This document shows, one piece after another, positions 1 to 8,399 of a stretch of 64,000 nucleotides of DNA. The notes below the pieces were generated by a model, which saw nothing but the letters and a program-made list of their open reading frames with translations, was not told where the DNA came from and made no database searches. Where the stretch lies: NCBI GenBank assembly GCA_900551295.1, contig URVJ01000004.1, positions 56,599-120,598 on the forward strand, written 5' to 3'. The stretch is from an uncultured Eubacteriales bacterium. GTDB taxonomy: Bacteria; Bacillota; Clostridia; Oscillospirales; CAG-382. Position 1 is the first letter of the stretch. Every line of letters starts with the position of its first letter. Made by a program: the position numbers and the translations under genes.

Positions 1-894
1 GAATATCTCGGCACTCTCGGACAAGACTTCGTCACCGACTCGACAAACCTTTGCGACGACTGCACGCGAAACCGCGTAAGGCACGAAATAATACCGATGC
101 TCGAAAGCTTGAATCCGTCGCTTGTAAATTCGCTGAATTCCTGTGCAGCGGCTCTGAGAGACGATGAAACATTTATAGAAGCCAAAGCAAAATCGGCTTT
201 TACAGACAAAGCGGACGCGCTTTACGCTCTTGACTTATGCATACGAGGCAGGATTATTTCCGAAATGTATTCGCGCGTGTGCAAAAAAAAATTTATTCTC
301 GAAAAAAAGCACATTGACGCCATAAACTCGGCTCTCGAAAGCTATGCGCAAAACAATTTTTGCGGCAAAAACATAACTGTCTGTCTGCCTGGCAAAATCA
401 GCGCGGTAATTTACGGCGGCAGGCTTGAATTTATACGCGAAAACGTGCAAAAACGTGAAAGCACGGTGTTTGAAATTCAGCTTTGCGAAGGTCTTAACGT
501 AATTCCCGGCGGATATGCCGCGGTATTTGTTTCAAAAGACAAGAAAGAGCCTGTAAAAGACGCTGTTATATATAATGAAAATGTTTACAAAAAATACAAA
601 ACTGAGTATATCTATTCTGATACAATAATCAGTAAGCTTTGTGCGAAAAACCGAACGTGCGGTGAAAAAATTGCCGCAAATTCCATGCACAAAAGCGTAA
701 AACGGCTGTTTGCCGAAAAGAAAGTGCCGGAAAGACTGCGTTCTCTTATTCCTTTTATTTATTATGAGAACGAACTTATCTGCGTGCCGGGCGTCTGCGT
801 AAACGACGCATTTTCGGACAAAACAAAGCCTTTATATGCGACTATTACCGTTTATTTTAAGCATGACGGTTCAGATTTCCAAGGAGTGATGTAA
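1..894 (+). CDS. tilS: tRNA(Ile)-lysidine synthase TilS, 5'-truncated by window edge
   Basis: The reading frame is open from the first base, so the N-terminus (with the PP-loop ATP-pyrophosphatase motif) lies outside the window. Residues 13-33 of the visible part contain the family hallmark DSTN...TRNRVRHEIIPML, which follows the catalytic core in TilS. The remaining 260 or so residues match the less conserved TilS C-terminal substrate-binding part in length only. In this family the enzyme converts C34 of tRNA-Ile(CAU) to lysidine in the cytoplasm, giving AUA decoding. The stop lies 5 bases before ftsH, a common Firmicute pairing. The hpt gene that often sits between them is absent. Function comes from the motif; the fragment is 297 codons plus stop. 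Confidence 0.9.
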   Translation, partial: EYLGTLGQDFVTDSTNLCDDCTRNRVRHEIIPMLESLNPSLVNSLNSCAAALRDDETFIEAKAKSAFTDKADALYALDLCIRGRIISEMYSRVCKKKFILEKKHIDAINSALESYAQNNFCGKNITVCLPGKISAVIYGGRLEFIRENVQKRESTVFEIQLCEGLNVIPGGYAAVFVSKDKKEPVKDAVIYNENVYKKYKTEYIYSDTIISKLCAKNRTCGEKIAANSMHKSVKRLFAEKKVPERLRSLIPFIYYENELICVPGVCVNDAFSDKTKPLYATITVYFKHDGSDFQGVM

Positions 895-899
895 TCTCA

Positions 900-2990
900 A
901 TGAAAAGCAATGCAAAAATAATCGTATTCTATCTCGTGCTTATTGCTGCAATACTTATAGCGGCGTCGGCTCTGTTCTCCGAACCGGCATCGGATAAACT
1001 TATGTACAGCGACATAGTTGATCTGTTTGAAAACGAACAGGTTGACAGCTTTGTGGTAAAGCAGAACAACGACCTCATACTCCAGACAAAAGACGGGAAA
1101 ACACTTGAATTCACCCTCAGAAGCCTTGATCTGTTTGAAAGAGATCTCAAAGACTTAATTCTCAAACAGCAGCAGGAAGGCATTATAACCGAATACACTT
1201 ACGAAGAACCCACGCAGATACCGTGGTGGGTAAGCCTGCTTCCATACGTCGTCATCATAGTGCTGTTCATAGTGCTGTGGATGTACGTCATGAACCAGGC
1301 TGCCGGCGGCAAAGGCGGAAAAATAGGCTCGTTCGGCAAAGCTCACGCAAAGCTCGGCACAAACGAGAAAAACCGCGTTACGTTTGCGGATGTTGCAGGC
1401 GCGGACGAAGAAAAGCAGGAGCTTGAAGAGGTTGTCGAGTTTCTCAAAAATCCGCAGAAATATGCAAAGCTCGGTGCAAAAGTACCTAAAGGCGTACTCC
1501 TTGTAGGCCCTCCCGGTACCGGTAAGACCCTGCTTGCAAAGGCAGTTGCGGGTGAGGCCAACGTCCCGTTCTTCTCGATTTCGGGTTCGGATTTCGTTGA
1601 AATGTACGTCGGCGTAGGTGCGTCGCGCGTAAGAGATCTTTTCGACACGGCAAAGAAAAGCACAAACGCAATTATATTCATCGACGAAATAGACGCTGTC
1701 GGACGTCACAGAGGCGCAGGTCTCGGAGGCGGGCACGACGAACGCGAGCAAACGCTGAACCAGCTGCTTGTTGAAATGGACGGTTTCGGAAATACCGACG
1801 GCATTATAGTAATGGCGGCGACCAACCGTCCCGACATTCTCGATCCGGCACTGCTGCGTCCCGGACGTTTTGACAGACAGATCACCGTAAACTACCCCGA
1901 CTTAAAGGGCAGAGAAGAAATTTTAAAGGTTCACGCAAAGAACAAGCCCTTTGAAAAAGACGTAAATCTCAAGACCCTTGCGAAATCGACTGCCGGATTT
2001 ACCGGTGCGGATCTTGCAAATCTTCTCAACGAGGCTGCTCTCCTTGCGGCACGCCGCGGCAAAAACCTTATAGGCATGTCAGAACTTGAGGACGCTACCA
2101 TAAAGGTAATCGTAGGTCCGAAAAAGACCTCGCGCGTAATATCAGAGCGCGAAAAGAAAATTACCGCGTTCCACGAGGCAGGTCATGCAGTTATAACCCA
2201 GCTTCTCAAAACTCAGGACGACGTACATCAGATTTCGATAATTCCTTCGGGACGTGCGGGCGGTTACACACTTTCGCTGCCGCAGGAGGACAAAATGTAT
2301 ATGTCAAAGCTTGAGATGGAAGAAGAGATCATCTCGCTCTTAGGCGGACGCGTTGCCGAACAGCTTGTAATCGGCGACATAACGACAGGCGCATCAAACG
2401 ACATTGAACGCGCGACAAAAATGGCGCGCAGCATGGTTACAAAATACGGCATGAGCGAAAATCTCGGTCCCGTTGTTTACGGTACGGGACACGACGAAGT
2501 ATTCTTAGGAAAGGAATTCGGCTCAACGCGCGACTACTCCGAAAGAATTGCGTCGGACATCGACGGCGAAATTAGACGTATAATCGGAACAGCATACAAA
2601 AAGGCTGAGGAAATTCTCGGAGCAAACAGAAACAAGCTCGACTTTACCGCGAACTACCTCATTGAGCACGAAACCATGGACGGCGAACAGTTTGCGCTTG
2701 TTATGTCAACAGACGAACCGACGGTCGAGGCGCTTGAAGAAATCGAAAAGAAAAAGTCCGAAAAGAGCAATGCCGAAAACAGAGACGCCGGCAATTCAAA
2801 GACGGACGGAACTTCTTCGGAAGATCACGGTTCTTCTGATACGGAGAACGCCGACGGCGGCGCAGCAAATTCCGCGCCCGAAACAAAAAAAGACGCCGAC
2901 GGCGCCGTATACCGCTTTACCAAAAAGCAAAACAACGGCGAAAACACCGAAAACGGCGGCAATAATAACGATCAGAACAAAGATAAGTAA
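900..2990 (+). CDS. ftsH: ATP-dependent zinc metalloprotease FtsH
   Basis: Membrane AAA+ protease that extracts and degrades membrane and regulatory proteins. Domains in order: membrane segment about residues 7-26, an extracytoplasmic segment to about 105, second membrane segment about 108-132, AAA+ module with Walker A GPPGTGKT near 203-210 and Walker B IIFIDEID, arginine-finger region (RPGRFDRQ), then the M41 zinc site HEAGH at 425-429. The last 75 or so residues are a low-complexity tail rich in Asp, Asn, Glu and Ser, longer than in many FtsH proteins. An AAGGAG lies 13 bases upstream of the ATG, a rather long spacing, and overlaps the end of tilS, so the two are probably co-transcribed. 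A strong hairpin terminator follows. Confidence 0.98.
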   Translation: MKSNAKIIVFYLVLIAAILIAASALFSEPASDKLMYSDIVDLFENEQVDSFVVKQNNDLILQTKDGKTLEFTLRSLDLFERDLKDLILKQQQEGIITEYTYEEPTQIPWWVSLLPYVVIIVLFIVLWMYVMNQAAGGKGGKIGSFGKAHAKLGTNEKNRVTFADVAGADEEKQELEEVVEFLKNPQKYAKLGAKVPKGVLLVGPPGTGKTLLAKAVAGEANVPFFSISGSDFVEMYVGVGASRVRDLFDTAKKSTNAIIFIDEIDAVGRHRGAGLGGGHDEREQTLNQLLVEMDGFGNTDGIIVMAATNRPDILDPALLRPGRFDRQITVNYPDLKGREEILKVHAKNKPFEKDVNLKTLAKSTAGFTGADLANLLNEAALLAARRGKNLIGMSELEDATIKVIVGPKKTSRVISEREKKITAFHEAGHAVITQLLKTQDDVHQISIIPSGRAGGYTLSLPQEDKMYMSKLEMEEEIISLLGGRVAEQLVIGDITTGASNDIERATKMARSMVTKYGMSENLGPVVYGTGHDEVFLGKEFGSTRDYSERIASDIDGEIRRIIGTAYKKAEEILGANRNKLDFTANYLIEHETMDGEQFALVMSTDEPTVEALEEIEKKKSEKSNAENRDAGNSKTDGTSSEDHGSSDTENADGGAANSAPETKKDADGAVYRFTKKQNNGENTENGGNNNDQNKDK

Positions 2991-3003
2991 TATTTGATTA
3001 TTT

Positions 3004-3056
3004 TCAGAGTGTCGGAAAGACCGGACATTTTTCCGGATTCTGCACTCTGATTTTTT
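3004..3056 (+). terminator. Rho-independent terminator after ftsH
   Basis: TCAGAGTG (3004-3011) pairs with CACTCTGA (3043-3050), and CCGGA/TCCGG pairs inside the loop. A run of six T follows directly. Confidence 0.85.
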
Positions 3057-3072
3057 ATTAAAGAGGAATTTT

Positions 3073-3963
3073 ATGAAATTCACACCCGTACCCAAAAAAG
3101 TTATGACGGTTCACGACGTTTCGTGTTTCGGAAGATGTGCGCACACCGTTATCATACCCGTCATGTCGGCTCTCGGCGTACAGACCGTTCCGCTGCCTAC
3201 GGCGCTTTTGTCAACGCACACGGGAGGTTTTGACGGTTTTACGTTTCTCGACCTTACGGATCAGATGACAAAAATCCAAGGTCACTGGAAGAAGCTCGGC
3301 ATTGCCTTTGACGGCATTTATACGGGATTTCTCGGGAGCGAGGAGCAGATAGGAACCGTAAAAAGCATTGCGGAAAAAACAAAGTACGACAATCCGTCTT
3401 CTCTCTTTCTTGCAGACCCCGTTATGGGCGACGACGGTGAAAAATACAAGACGTACACGGCAAATATGTGCCTGCTTACCCGTGAACTTCTTAAAGACGC
3501 AGACGTAATAACGCCGAACCTCACCGAAGCGTGTATTCTTACCGACACGCCATACAAAAATCACTTTGACGACGGCGAACTTACATCTCTTTTAGACAGA
3601 CTGTCAAAGCTTACCGACGGCAGCATCGTAATTACGGGCATCCGCGGCACGGGTAAGGATTCGGGACGCATATACACGGTTTTCCGCGACGGTTTTACAG
3701 CTTTCGGCAAGGTGAGCGCCGAGTACATCGACGCAAATTATCCCGGCACGGGCGACGTGTTCTCGTCGGTTCTGATGTCACGTCTTCTTTACGGAAATCC
3801 GCTGTTGGAGTCGCTTGAACTTGCCGGAAACTTTGTAAGCTCGGTATCAAAATACACCTTCGGCTGCGGCACGCCCGTCCGCGAAGGTCTGCTTATAGAA
3901 TCTTTTTCAGCCGAACTTGCGTCATACAGCCCGTTTAAAAATCATATAATTAAAGAACCATAA
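3073..3963 (+). CDS. pdxY: Pyridoxamine/pyridoxal kinase (PdxY/PdxK type)
   Basis: Ribokinase-superfamily kinase that phosphorylates vitamin B6 vitamers for pyridoxal-phosphate salvage in the cytosol. The N-terminus has the family pattern HDVSCFGRC followed by PVMSALG and the TALLSTHTG stretch. The anion-hole/catalytic motif GTGD is at residues 225-228, where Asp228 is the expected base. At 296 residues it has the usual length. AGAGGA lies 9 bases before the ATG. It is the first gene after the ftsH terminator and is probably co-transcribed with the flavin reductase-like gene 23 bases downstream; an FMN protein next to a B6 kinase is suggestive but does not prove a shared pathway. PdxK and PdxY cannot be separated from sequence alone. 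Confidence 0.9.
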   Translation: MKFTPVPKKVMTVHDVSCFGRCAHTVIIPVMSALGVQTVPLPTALLSTHTGGFDGFTFLDLTDQMTKIQGHWKKLGIAFDGIYTGFLGSEEQIGTVKSIAEKTKYDNPSSLFLADPVMGDDGEKYKTYTANMCLLTRELLKDADVITPNLTEACILTDTPYKNHFDDGELTSLLDRLSKLTDGSIVITGIRGTGKDSGRIYTVFRDGFTAFGKVSAEYIDANYPGTGDVFSSVLMSRLLYGNPLLESLELAGNFVSSVSKYTFGCGTPVREGLLIESFSAELASYSPFKNHIIKEP

Positions 3964-3986
3964 TCCCAAACAAGGAGTGCTGACAA

Positions 3987-4496
3987 ATGAAACACATCAA
4001 ACCCGAAGAACTCGGCGAAAACGTATTTAAGCTCATAGGCAAAAAATGGGCGCTTGTCGCGTCCTATGACAAAAACCATACTCCTCTGCCCTACAATGCT
4101 CTCACGGCAAGCTGGGGCGGTATGGGCGTACTCTGGAACAAAAACGTATTCTTCTGCTTTATAAGACCGCAGAGATACACAAAGGAATTTATCGACGCGT
4201 CGGACACCGTCACACTCTCGTTCTTTGACGAAAAATACCGCAGTGCGCTGAACCTCTGCGGAAAAAAGAGCGGCCGCGACGGCGACAAGCTTACAGAGGC
4301 GGGACTTGACGTAATAACGGAAAACAACGCCGTAAAATTCAAGCAGGCATCAATAACCGTGACCGGAAAAAAGCTGTACGCCGGTCCAATTCTTCCCCGC
4401 TGCTTTACCGACAAGTCAATTATTGACACCTGCTACCCCAACAATGATTTCCATGAAATGTATATCTGCGAAATTACAGACATTGAAACCGAATAA
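3987..4496 (+). CDS. Flavin reductase-like, FMN-binding split-barrel protein
   Basis: A 169-residue protein of the flavin reductase-like/RutF fold. The segment PLPYNALTASWGGMGVLW, followed by FIRPQRYTKEFI and the LSFFDEKYRSALNLCGKKSGRDGDK stretch (quoted here in parts), matches the FMN-binding core of small NAD(P)H:FMN oxidoreductase-type proteins in Clostridia. No membrane segment or signal peptide is seen. An AAGGAG lies 8 bases upstream of the ATG. The gene sits between the B6 kinase and a sugar isomerase-like gene on the same strand. The true electron acceptor cannot be told from sequence; members range from flavin reductases to binding proteins without known activity. Confidence 0.85.
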   Translation: MKHIKPEELGENVFKLIGKKWALVASYDKNHTPLPYNALTASWGGMGVLWNKNVFFCFIRPQRYTKEFIDASDTVTLSFFDEKYRSALNLCGKKSGRDGDKLTEAGLDVITENNAVKFKQASITVTGKKLYAGPILPRCFTDKSIIDTCYPNNDFHEMYICEITDIETE

Positions 4497-4543
4497 CAAA
4501 AAAACAAGCTGCATAGAAAAATGAAAAAAAGGGGAAAACAAAA

Positions 4544-5403
4544 ATGAAACTATCCACCGAAACCTATGTGCTGCGCGAAAGATTTGACGACAAGACCGCC
4601 GTCAAAATGATAAAGGATGCGGGGGATTCGACTGCTTTGACTACTCGATGTACTGGGTGAGAAACCACGCGCGCGATATGCTCGGCGACAACTACATCGA
4701 AAAAGCAAAGGATCTCCGCAAATACGCCGACAGTCTCGGTATCTGCTGCAACCGGACTCACGCGCCGTTCGACTTTACGGGAAAAGATACTTTTGAAGAA
4801 TCAAACGTAAACTTTCTGCGCCTTGTGCGTTCTCTTGAAGTTTCCGCGGTTCTCGGAGCAAAAACAAGCGTCGTTCACGCCGTAAAAGGCGGCGCCCTTC
4901 CCGAAAACGCAGACTTTTTCGAGTACAATACCAAGTTTTACAAGAGTCTTTTGCCGCACTGCGAAAAGTTCGGCATATGCGTATCCGTCGAAAATCTTTT
5001 CTGCTTTAACAGAACCGTGCCGCAGCCCGTTCTTTCCGACCCGAAAGAGCATATAGAATTTGTAAAGAGCCTCGGCTCGGATTATTTCAACATCTGCCTT
5101 GACATAGGTCATTCGGCGCTTCTCGGATACAAGCCTGAGGACGCAATAGCAGGCATGGACAAAACGCTGCTTAAATCGCCGCACATTCACGACAACGATT
5201 ACCGTGCCGACCGCCATATGCTCCCGCACACTGCGGATTTCGACTGGGACAAAATATGCTCTGCTCTCAAAAACCTCGGCTATACGGGCGAGCTTACGTT
5301 TGAAATTTTCGGATTTCTCTCAAAGCTTCCCAAAGATACTCTCGGCAAAGCTCTTGAATTTGCGTGTAAGATAGGCAAAAGCATAATCACAAAAATAGAC
5401 TGA
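4544..5403 (+). CDS. Sugar phosphate isomerase/epimerase-like TIM barrel, frameshifted
   Basis: The ATG at 4544, with AAGGGG upstream, opens a frame (MKLSTETYVLRERFDDKTAV) that stops early after KDAGDSTALTT. One extra G in the run at 4621-4625 would instead continue as KDAGGFDCFDYSMYWVRN and join the long frame ending at 5403. The downstream part has the xylose-isomerase-like TIM-barrel pattern: TSVVHAVKGG, SVENLFCFN, ICLDIGHS, HIHDND, then LTFEIFG. These carry the metal ligands Glu, Asp, His and Glu usual in this family. The substrate is unknown. Either the gene is truly broken or the G run is miscalled; the otherwise intact sequence favours a recent change or a base-calling error. Confidence 0.8.
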
Positions 5404-5447
5404 CAATTTTAAAACAAAATAATACATATTCGGCAGGGCTGCAATGT

Positions 5448-5467
5448 GCGGCTTTGCCGCTTATTTT
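5448..5467 (+). terminator. Terminator of the sugar isomerase-like gene
   Basis: GCGGC-TTT-GCCGC (5448-5460) is followed by TTATTTTTT. The stop codon of the convergent minus-strand gene lies inside this tract. Confidence 0.55.
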
Positions 5468-6168
5468 TTGCGCGGATCCGCAACGTCTATTACAACTTTT
5501 ACTCCGTCGGGCGTCGGAATCTGCGTCTTTGTGACGTTCATGCCGAATTTTTTTGCCTCTCCCAAAGCCCTGTCAAGGCTGTTGAGCAGAAGTCCGGCGT
5601 CGCGCACTATTCCCTTTATGCTCATTTTGGATTCGGGGGCGTTCTTACTCTTTGTTTCGGCATCTTCGCGTTTATCCGGCTTCAAAAGCTCCTTTGCATA
5701 GTGCAGAGCAAGCCGCGAATCGTATTTATTTTCCCTGCAACGCCTGAATGCACAAAGCCGCGTTTTAGGTTCAAGCGCCGCAAACGCAACCGCGGTACAC
5801 TCAGAAAATCCGAGCGTTTTTACATATCTTCTCTCGCGCGGCGTAAAGTCAAGCAGACTGAGTTTATCGCAAAGCTGCTTCAACGGTATTCCTACAAGCT
5901 CCGACGTCTGCTGCAATGTATAGTTTTCGTTAAGCATCAAAATCCGCAGCGTCTCCGCCGACTCAAACATGTCCGTATCGCCCTTCAGCAGCCGTTCAAG
6001 TACTCCGTTTACCGCAGACGGCAGTTTATCGGTACATGAATTATTCTTTGCAGCCGTCTTTTTTTTGCACACGTCTGCAATTTCAAGTTCTTTCTTCTCC
6101 TCGCCCAAGCCTATTCCGGCAATGGGCTTTAGTTTTTCGGTTCTCTTTTCCCTTATATCAAAAGACAC
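5461..6168 (-). CDS. ParB/Noc-type HTH protein without the CTPase domain
   Basis: A 235-residue protein. The start is the GTG at 6168: AAGGAGG lies 9 bases upstream, whereas the longer frame to 6204 has no ribosome site. Residues of about 60-150 resemble the central ParB/Noc module: ERLLKGDTDMFESAETLRIL, then the HTH YTLQQTSELVGIPLKQLCDKLSLL and the SECTAVAFAALEP helix (given in pieces). The usual N-terminal CTP-binding region (GERR motif) is missing; in its place is a Lys/Glu-rich stretch of about 50 residues. The position directly after rsmG is where Firmicutes carry noc/parB. Role in chromosome organisation is inferred from this and the HTH only; no parS-like palindrome was recognised nearby. 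Confidence 0.75.
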   Translation of the reverse strand: MSFDIREKRTEKLKPIAGIGLGEEKKELEIADVCKKKTAAKNNSCTDKLPSAVNGVLERLLKGDTDMFESAETLRILMLNENYTLQQTSELVGIPLKQLCDKLSLLDFTPRERRYVKTLGFSECTAVAFAALEPKTRLCAFRRCRENKYDSRLALHYAKELLKPDKREDAETKSKNAPESKMSIKGIVRDAGLLLNSLDRALGEAKKFGMNVTKTQIPTPDGVKVVIDVADPRKK

Positions 6169-6257
6169 GCCTTTCAACCTCCTTAAACATACACAGAATA
6201 GCACATTTCGTGCGCAAAAGAGGTAAAAGCGTGTCGCATATTTAATATTTTTTCGTT

Positions 6258-7004
6258 TCAGAGAGTTTTTTTCAGTATTGCGGCATAACGTCGTGGGTAC
6301 TGCGGCGGAGTTTTGCGTTTTTTCTCGATAACGACAAGCACATGAGCCTGTTCGCCGCTGTCATTCATGGAAAATCCCGCGTCAAGTATTTCCTTTACGT
6401 TTCCGCCGAGAATTTTTATCGCGTTCTGCGCCTTATAAAGCTCGCTTTCGGGATCATTCATATCGCTTTCTTTCTTGCTCTTATATGCGACGAAAACTCC
6501 TCCCGGCTTTACGAAAGGAAGCGCAAGCTCCGCAAGCACCGGCAGCGACGCCACGGCTCTCGACACCGCGCAGTCATATGCCTCACGCTGTCCGTCTTTA
6601 GCGCAGAGTTCCTCGGCACGTTCGGGATAGAGCCGTGCGTCAAGTCCGAATTCGTCCGACACAAGCTTTGTAAATTTAAGTTTCTTTGCCGTGCTGTCCA
6701 CAAACGACATTGTTATATCGTCTCTGAGTATTTTTACCGGAAGTCCTGGAAATCCCGCGCCGCAGCCTATATCAACGGTCTTTGCGCCCTTTTTTATTAT
6801 ATCGTACTTTAAAACTCCGAGCGAGTCGATAAAATGCTTAAAGCAAATATCTTTCTTTGTCTTGAGCGCCGTCACGTTGGTATGCGAATTGAATTCTTCA
6901 AGCATATCAGACATTCTGTCAAACAGCTTTGCTTTTTCTTCGGAGCACTCTATATTGTTTTTTAGGCAAAAATCCAAAATTTCCGCCGATGTGCAAAATT
7001 CCAT
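6258..7004 (-). CDS. rsmG: 16S rRNA (guanine527-N7)-methyltransferase RsmG
   Basis: 248-residue class I SAM methyltransferase that methylates G527 of 16S rRNA. It carries the SAM motif DIGCGAGFPGLPVKI, SNTN-like substrate element NSHTNVTALK, and the DCAVSRAVASLPVL segment typical of RsmG/GidB. The start at 7004 (MEFCTSAEIL) is preferred because GGGAG lies 9 bases upstream and it leaves a 19-base gap to ruvX; the longer frame to 7031 would overlap the ruvX stop and lacks a ribosome site. It is the middle gene of ruvX-rsmG-parB-like. Confidence 0.95.
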   Translation of the reverse strand: MEFCTSAEILDFCLKNNIECSEEKAKLFDRMSDMLEEFNSHTNVTALKTKKDICFKHFIDSLGVLKYDIIKKGAKTVDIGCGAGFPGLPVKILRDDITMSFVDSTAKKLKFTKLVSDEFGLDARLYPERAEELCAKDGQREAYDCAVSRAVASLPVLAELALPFVKPGGVFVAYKSKKESDMNDPESELYKAQNAIKILGGNVKEILDAGFSMNDSGEQAHVLVVIEKKRKTPPQYPRRYAAILKKTL

Positions 7005-7023
7005 TATTCTTTTCTCCCGTCCG

Positions 7024-7446
7024 TCAGTCACACTTATCTTTTTGCATATCGAGATAGGTCTGAAGTATTATCTGCGCCGACAGCGTATCTACGGCAAGCT
7101 TGCGTTTTTTGCCGTGAGTGCCGGTTTCGTTCATAAATCCGTGCGCCATGATCGTGGTTCTTCTCTCATCTACCATTATTACGGGTATTCCCGATTTTTC
7201 TTCGAGAAGTTTTGCAAACGCGCGCACCTTCTGCGCCCTCTCGCCCTCTGTTCCGTTCATGTTCAGCGGAAGTCCGCACACCGCAGTTTCAGCTCCCGTT
7301 TCGGTTATCTTTTCGCAGACCGCCTTGACTGCGGAATTAACCCCGGAAACACTTACAAAGCCTATTCCTCCGGCAAGCGTCTGCGTAGGATCGCTTATTG
7401 CAAGACCCACTCTTGCGTCGCCGAAATCTATTCCCATTATACGCAA
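7024..7446 (-). CDS. ruvX: Holliday junction resolvase-like RuvX (YqgF)
   Basis: 140-residue RNase H-fold protein of the RuvX/YqgF family, implicated in 16S rRNA 5'-end maturation and proposed as a Holliday junction resolvase. N-terminal MGIDFGDARVGLAISD holds the first catalytic Asp. GLPLNMNG, KSGIPVIMVDERRTT and the C-terminal DTLSAQIILQTYL complete the signature. The chosen start is TTG at 7446 (LRIMGIDFG), with GGAGGT 7 bases upstream; the ATG at 7437 lies too far from it. It is the first gene of the minus-strand operon with rsmG, and the rnpB terminator lies just upstream. Confidence 0.93.
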   Translation of the reverse strand: MRIMGIDFGDARVGLAISDPTQTLAGGIGFVSVSGVNSAVKAVCEKITETGAETAVCGLPLNMNGTEGERAQKVRAFAKLLEEKSGIPVIMVDERRTTIMAHGFMNETGTHGKKRKLAVDTLSAQIILQTYLDMQKDKCD

Positions 7447-7476
7447 AATCACTACCTCCGCCGCATGATAAATCAA

Positions 7477-7511
7477 CAAAACGCCGCACTGAGTTTCAAT
7501 ATCAGACGGCG
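7477..7511 (-). terminator. Terminator of rnpB
   Basis: On the minus strand CGCCG...CGGCG (7507-7511 with 7482-7486), with an inner CTGA/TCAG pair, is followed by TTTTGTTGATTT. It separates rnpB from ruvX. Confidence 0.65.
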
Positions 7512-7553
7512 CACAAGTATCAAAATCAAAAATCCGTAAAATTTCTTTTAAAC

Positions 7554-7918
7554 AACGACCGGGACTGTAAGCCGGGTTCTGTCGCGAACGATCATCTATC
7601 TTGTCTTTGCGTTACCGCAAAGCTCTGTGCCGCCTTTGCATATTCCGCCGAGCAGACGGTTCTGCGCATAACGCAGAAAATGCGTCAAGGCGTTGCTTCG
7701 GATAGGGTTTACAGGGCAACAGCGTCTCCGCTGCGCCGGTGAGCTCTTACCTCGCCTTTCCACCCTTACCGCAATTTCTTGCGGCGGTATATCTCTGTTG
7801 CACTTTCCCGGGAGTCACCTCCGGCGGACGTTATCCGTTATCCTGCTCTTTGAAGCCCGGACTTTCCTCACCGAAAAACCTTGCGGTAAGTCGGCGCGAT
7901 CGTTTGCCCCGGTCGCCT
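7554..7918 (-). ncRNA. rnpB: RNase P RNA, bacterial class A
   Basis: Catalytic RNA that removes 5' leaders from pre-tRNAs. On the minus strand it starts near 7916 with GCGACCGGGGC and contains the universal block GAGGAAAGTCCGGGCTTC. Near its end is AGAACCCGGCTTACA, and it closes with CCCGGTCGTT, which pairs with the 5' end to form helix P1. The core CGGATAACGTCCGCCGGAGG region is also recognisable. Length of about 360 nt fits class A. Ends are set by the P1 pairing and the promoter, so are good to a few bases. Confidence 0.97.
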
Positions 7919-7923
7919 TGTAT

Positions 7924-7952
7924 ATTATACACGAGTTTTTGGGGATTGTCAA
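7924..7952 (-). promoter_or_regulatory. Sigma-A promoter of rnpB
   Basis: Consensus -35 TTGACA (7947-7952) and -10 TATAAT (7924-7929) with a 17-base spacer. Predicted start near 7917 agrees with the RNase P 5' end. Confidence 0.9.
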
Positions 7953-7969
7953 GGAATTTGGCAGGCAAT

Positions 7970-8030
7970 AAAAAAACGACTTTGGAATTCCGGGTCCTTA
8001 AACATAATATTTAAGGGCGTTCCAAAATCG
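7970..8030 (-). terminator. Large hairpin with T-run on the minus strand upstream of rnpB
   Basis: CGACTTTGGAA (7977-7987) pairs imperfectly with TTCCAAAATCG (8020-8030), and CCTTAAA (7996-8002) pairs with TTTAAGG (8010-8016). On the minus strand seven T follow (7976-7970). No minus-strand gene ends directly before it, so it may belong to lost mobile DNA or shield rnpB from read-through. Confidence 0.5.
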
Positions 8031-8203
8031 GCAATATCACTTAATTCAGCGGCTGTTTTGTTTCAGACAACACTTCATGATATAATTAATATATCACAAA
8101 AACATTTAAAAATCAAGTATTTCACAACATTTTCTGCAAAATACACAATAATTCTAATTGATTTTCCGTCAAAAAACACAGTCAAAACAGGAGATGATCT
8201 TAT

Positions 8204-8362
8204 ATGGCACGAAGAGGAGAAAACATTTACAAACGAAAAGACGGGCGATATGAAGGACGTTATATAAAGCACTACGACATATCCGGCAAAGCCGTTTACG
8301 GTTACGTATATTCAAGAAACTATCTGGAGATCAAAGAACCGGTTGCAAAATACAAAACCGAA
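8204..8362 (+). pseudogene. N-terminal remnant of a tyrosine recombinase (integrase)
   Basis: AGGAG lies about 10 bases before an ATG that opens MARRGENIYKRKDGRYEGRY, followed by IKHYDISGKAVYGYVYSRNYLEI. This is the N-terminal arm-binding domain found in Tn916-like and phage-type integrases. Similarity fades after roughly 50 codons; the frame then runs into the terminator of the opposite operon and on through antisense of the next gene. No core-binding or catalytic domain (R...HxxR...Y) is present. It is a decayed element, with its own ribosome site still intact. Confidence 0.75.
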
Positions 8363-8383
8363 AAGCCGCCGCAGCACGGCAGC
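8357..8383 (-). terminator. Terminator of the lipoprotein operon (10288-8400)
   Basis: Minus strand GCTGCCG-TGCTG-CGGCGGC (8383-8365) is followed by TTTTCGGTTTT. It lies 17 bases past the stop at 8400. Confidence 0.7.
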
Positions 8384-8399
8384 CATTGTAAATACGCTT

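Noticed and set aside
8075..8272. 65-codon minus-strand frame near rnpB
   Set aside because: It is antisense of the integrase remnant, has no ribosome site and no family resemblance.
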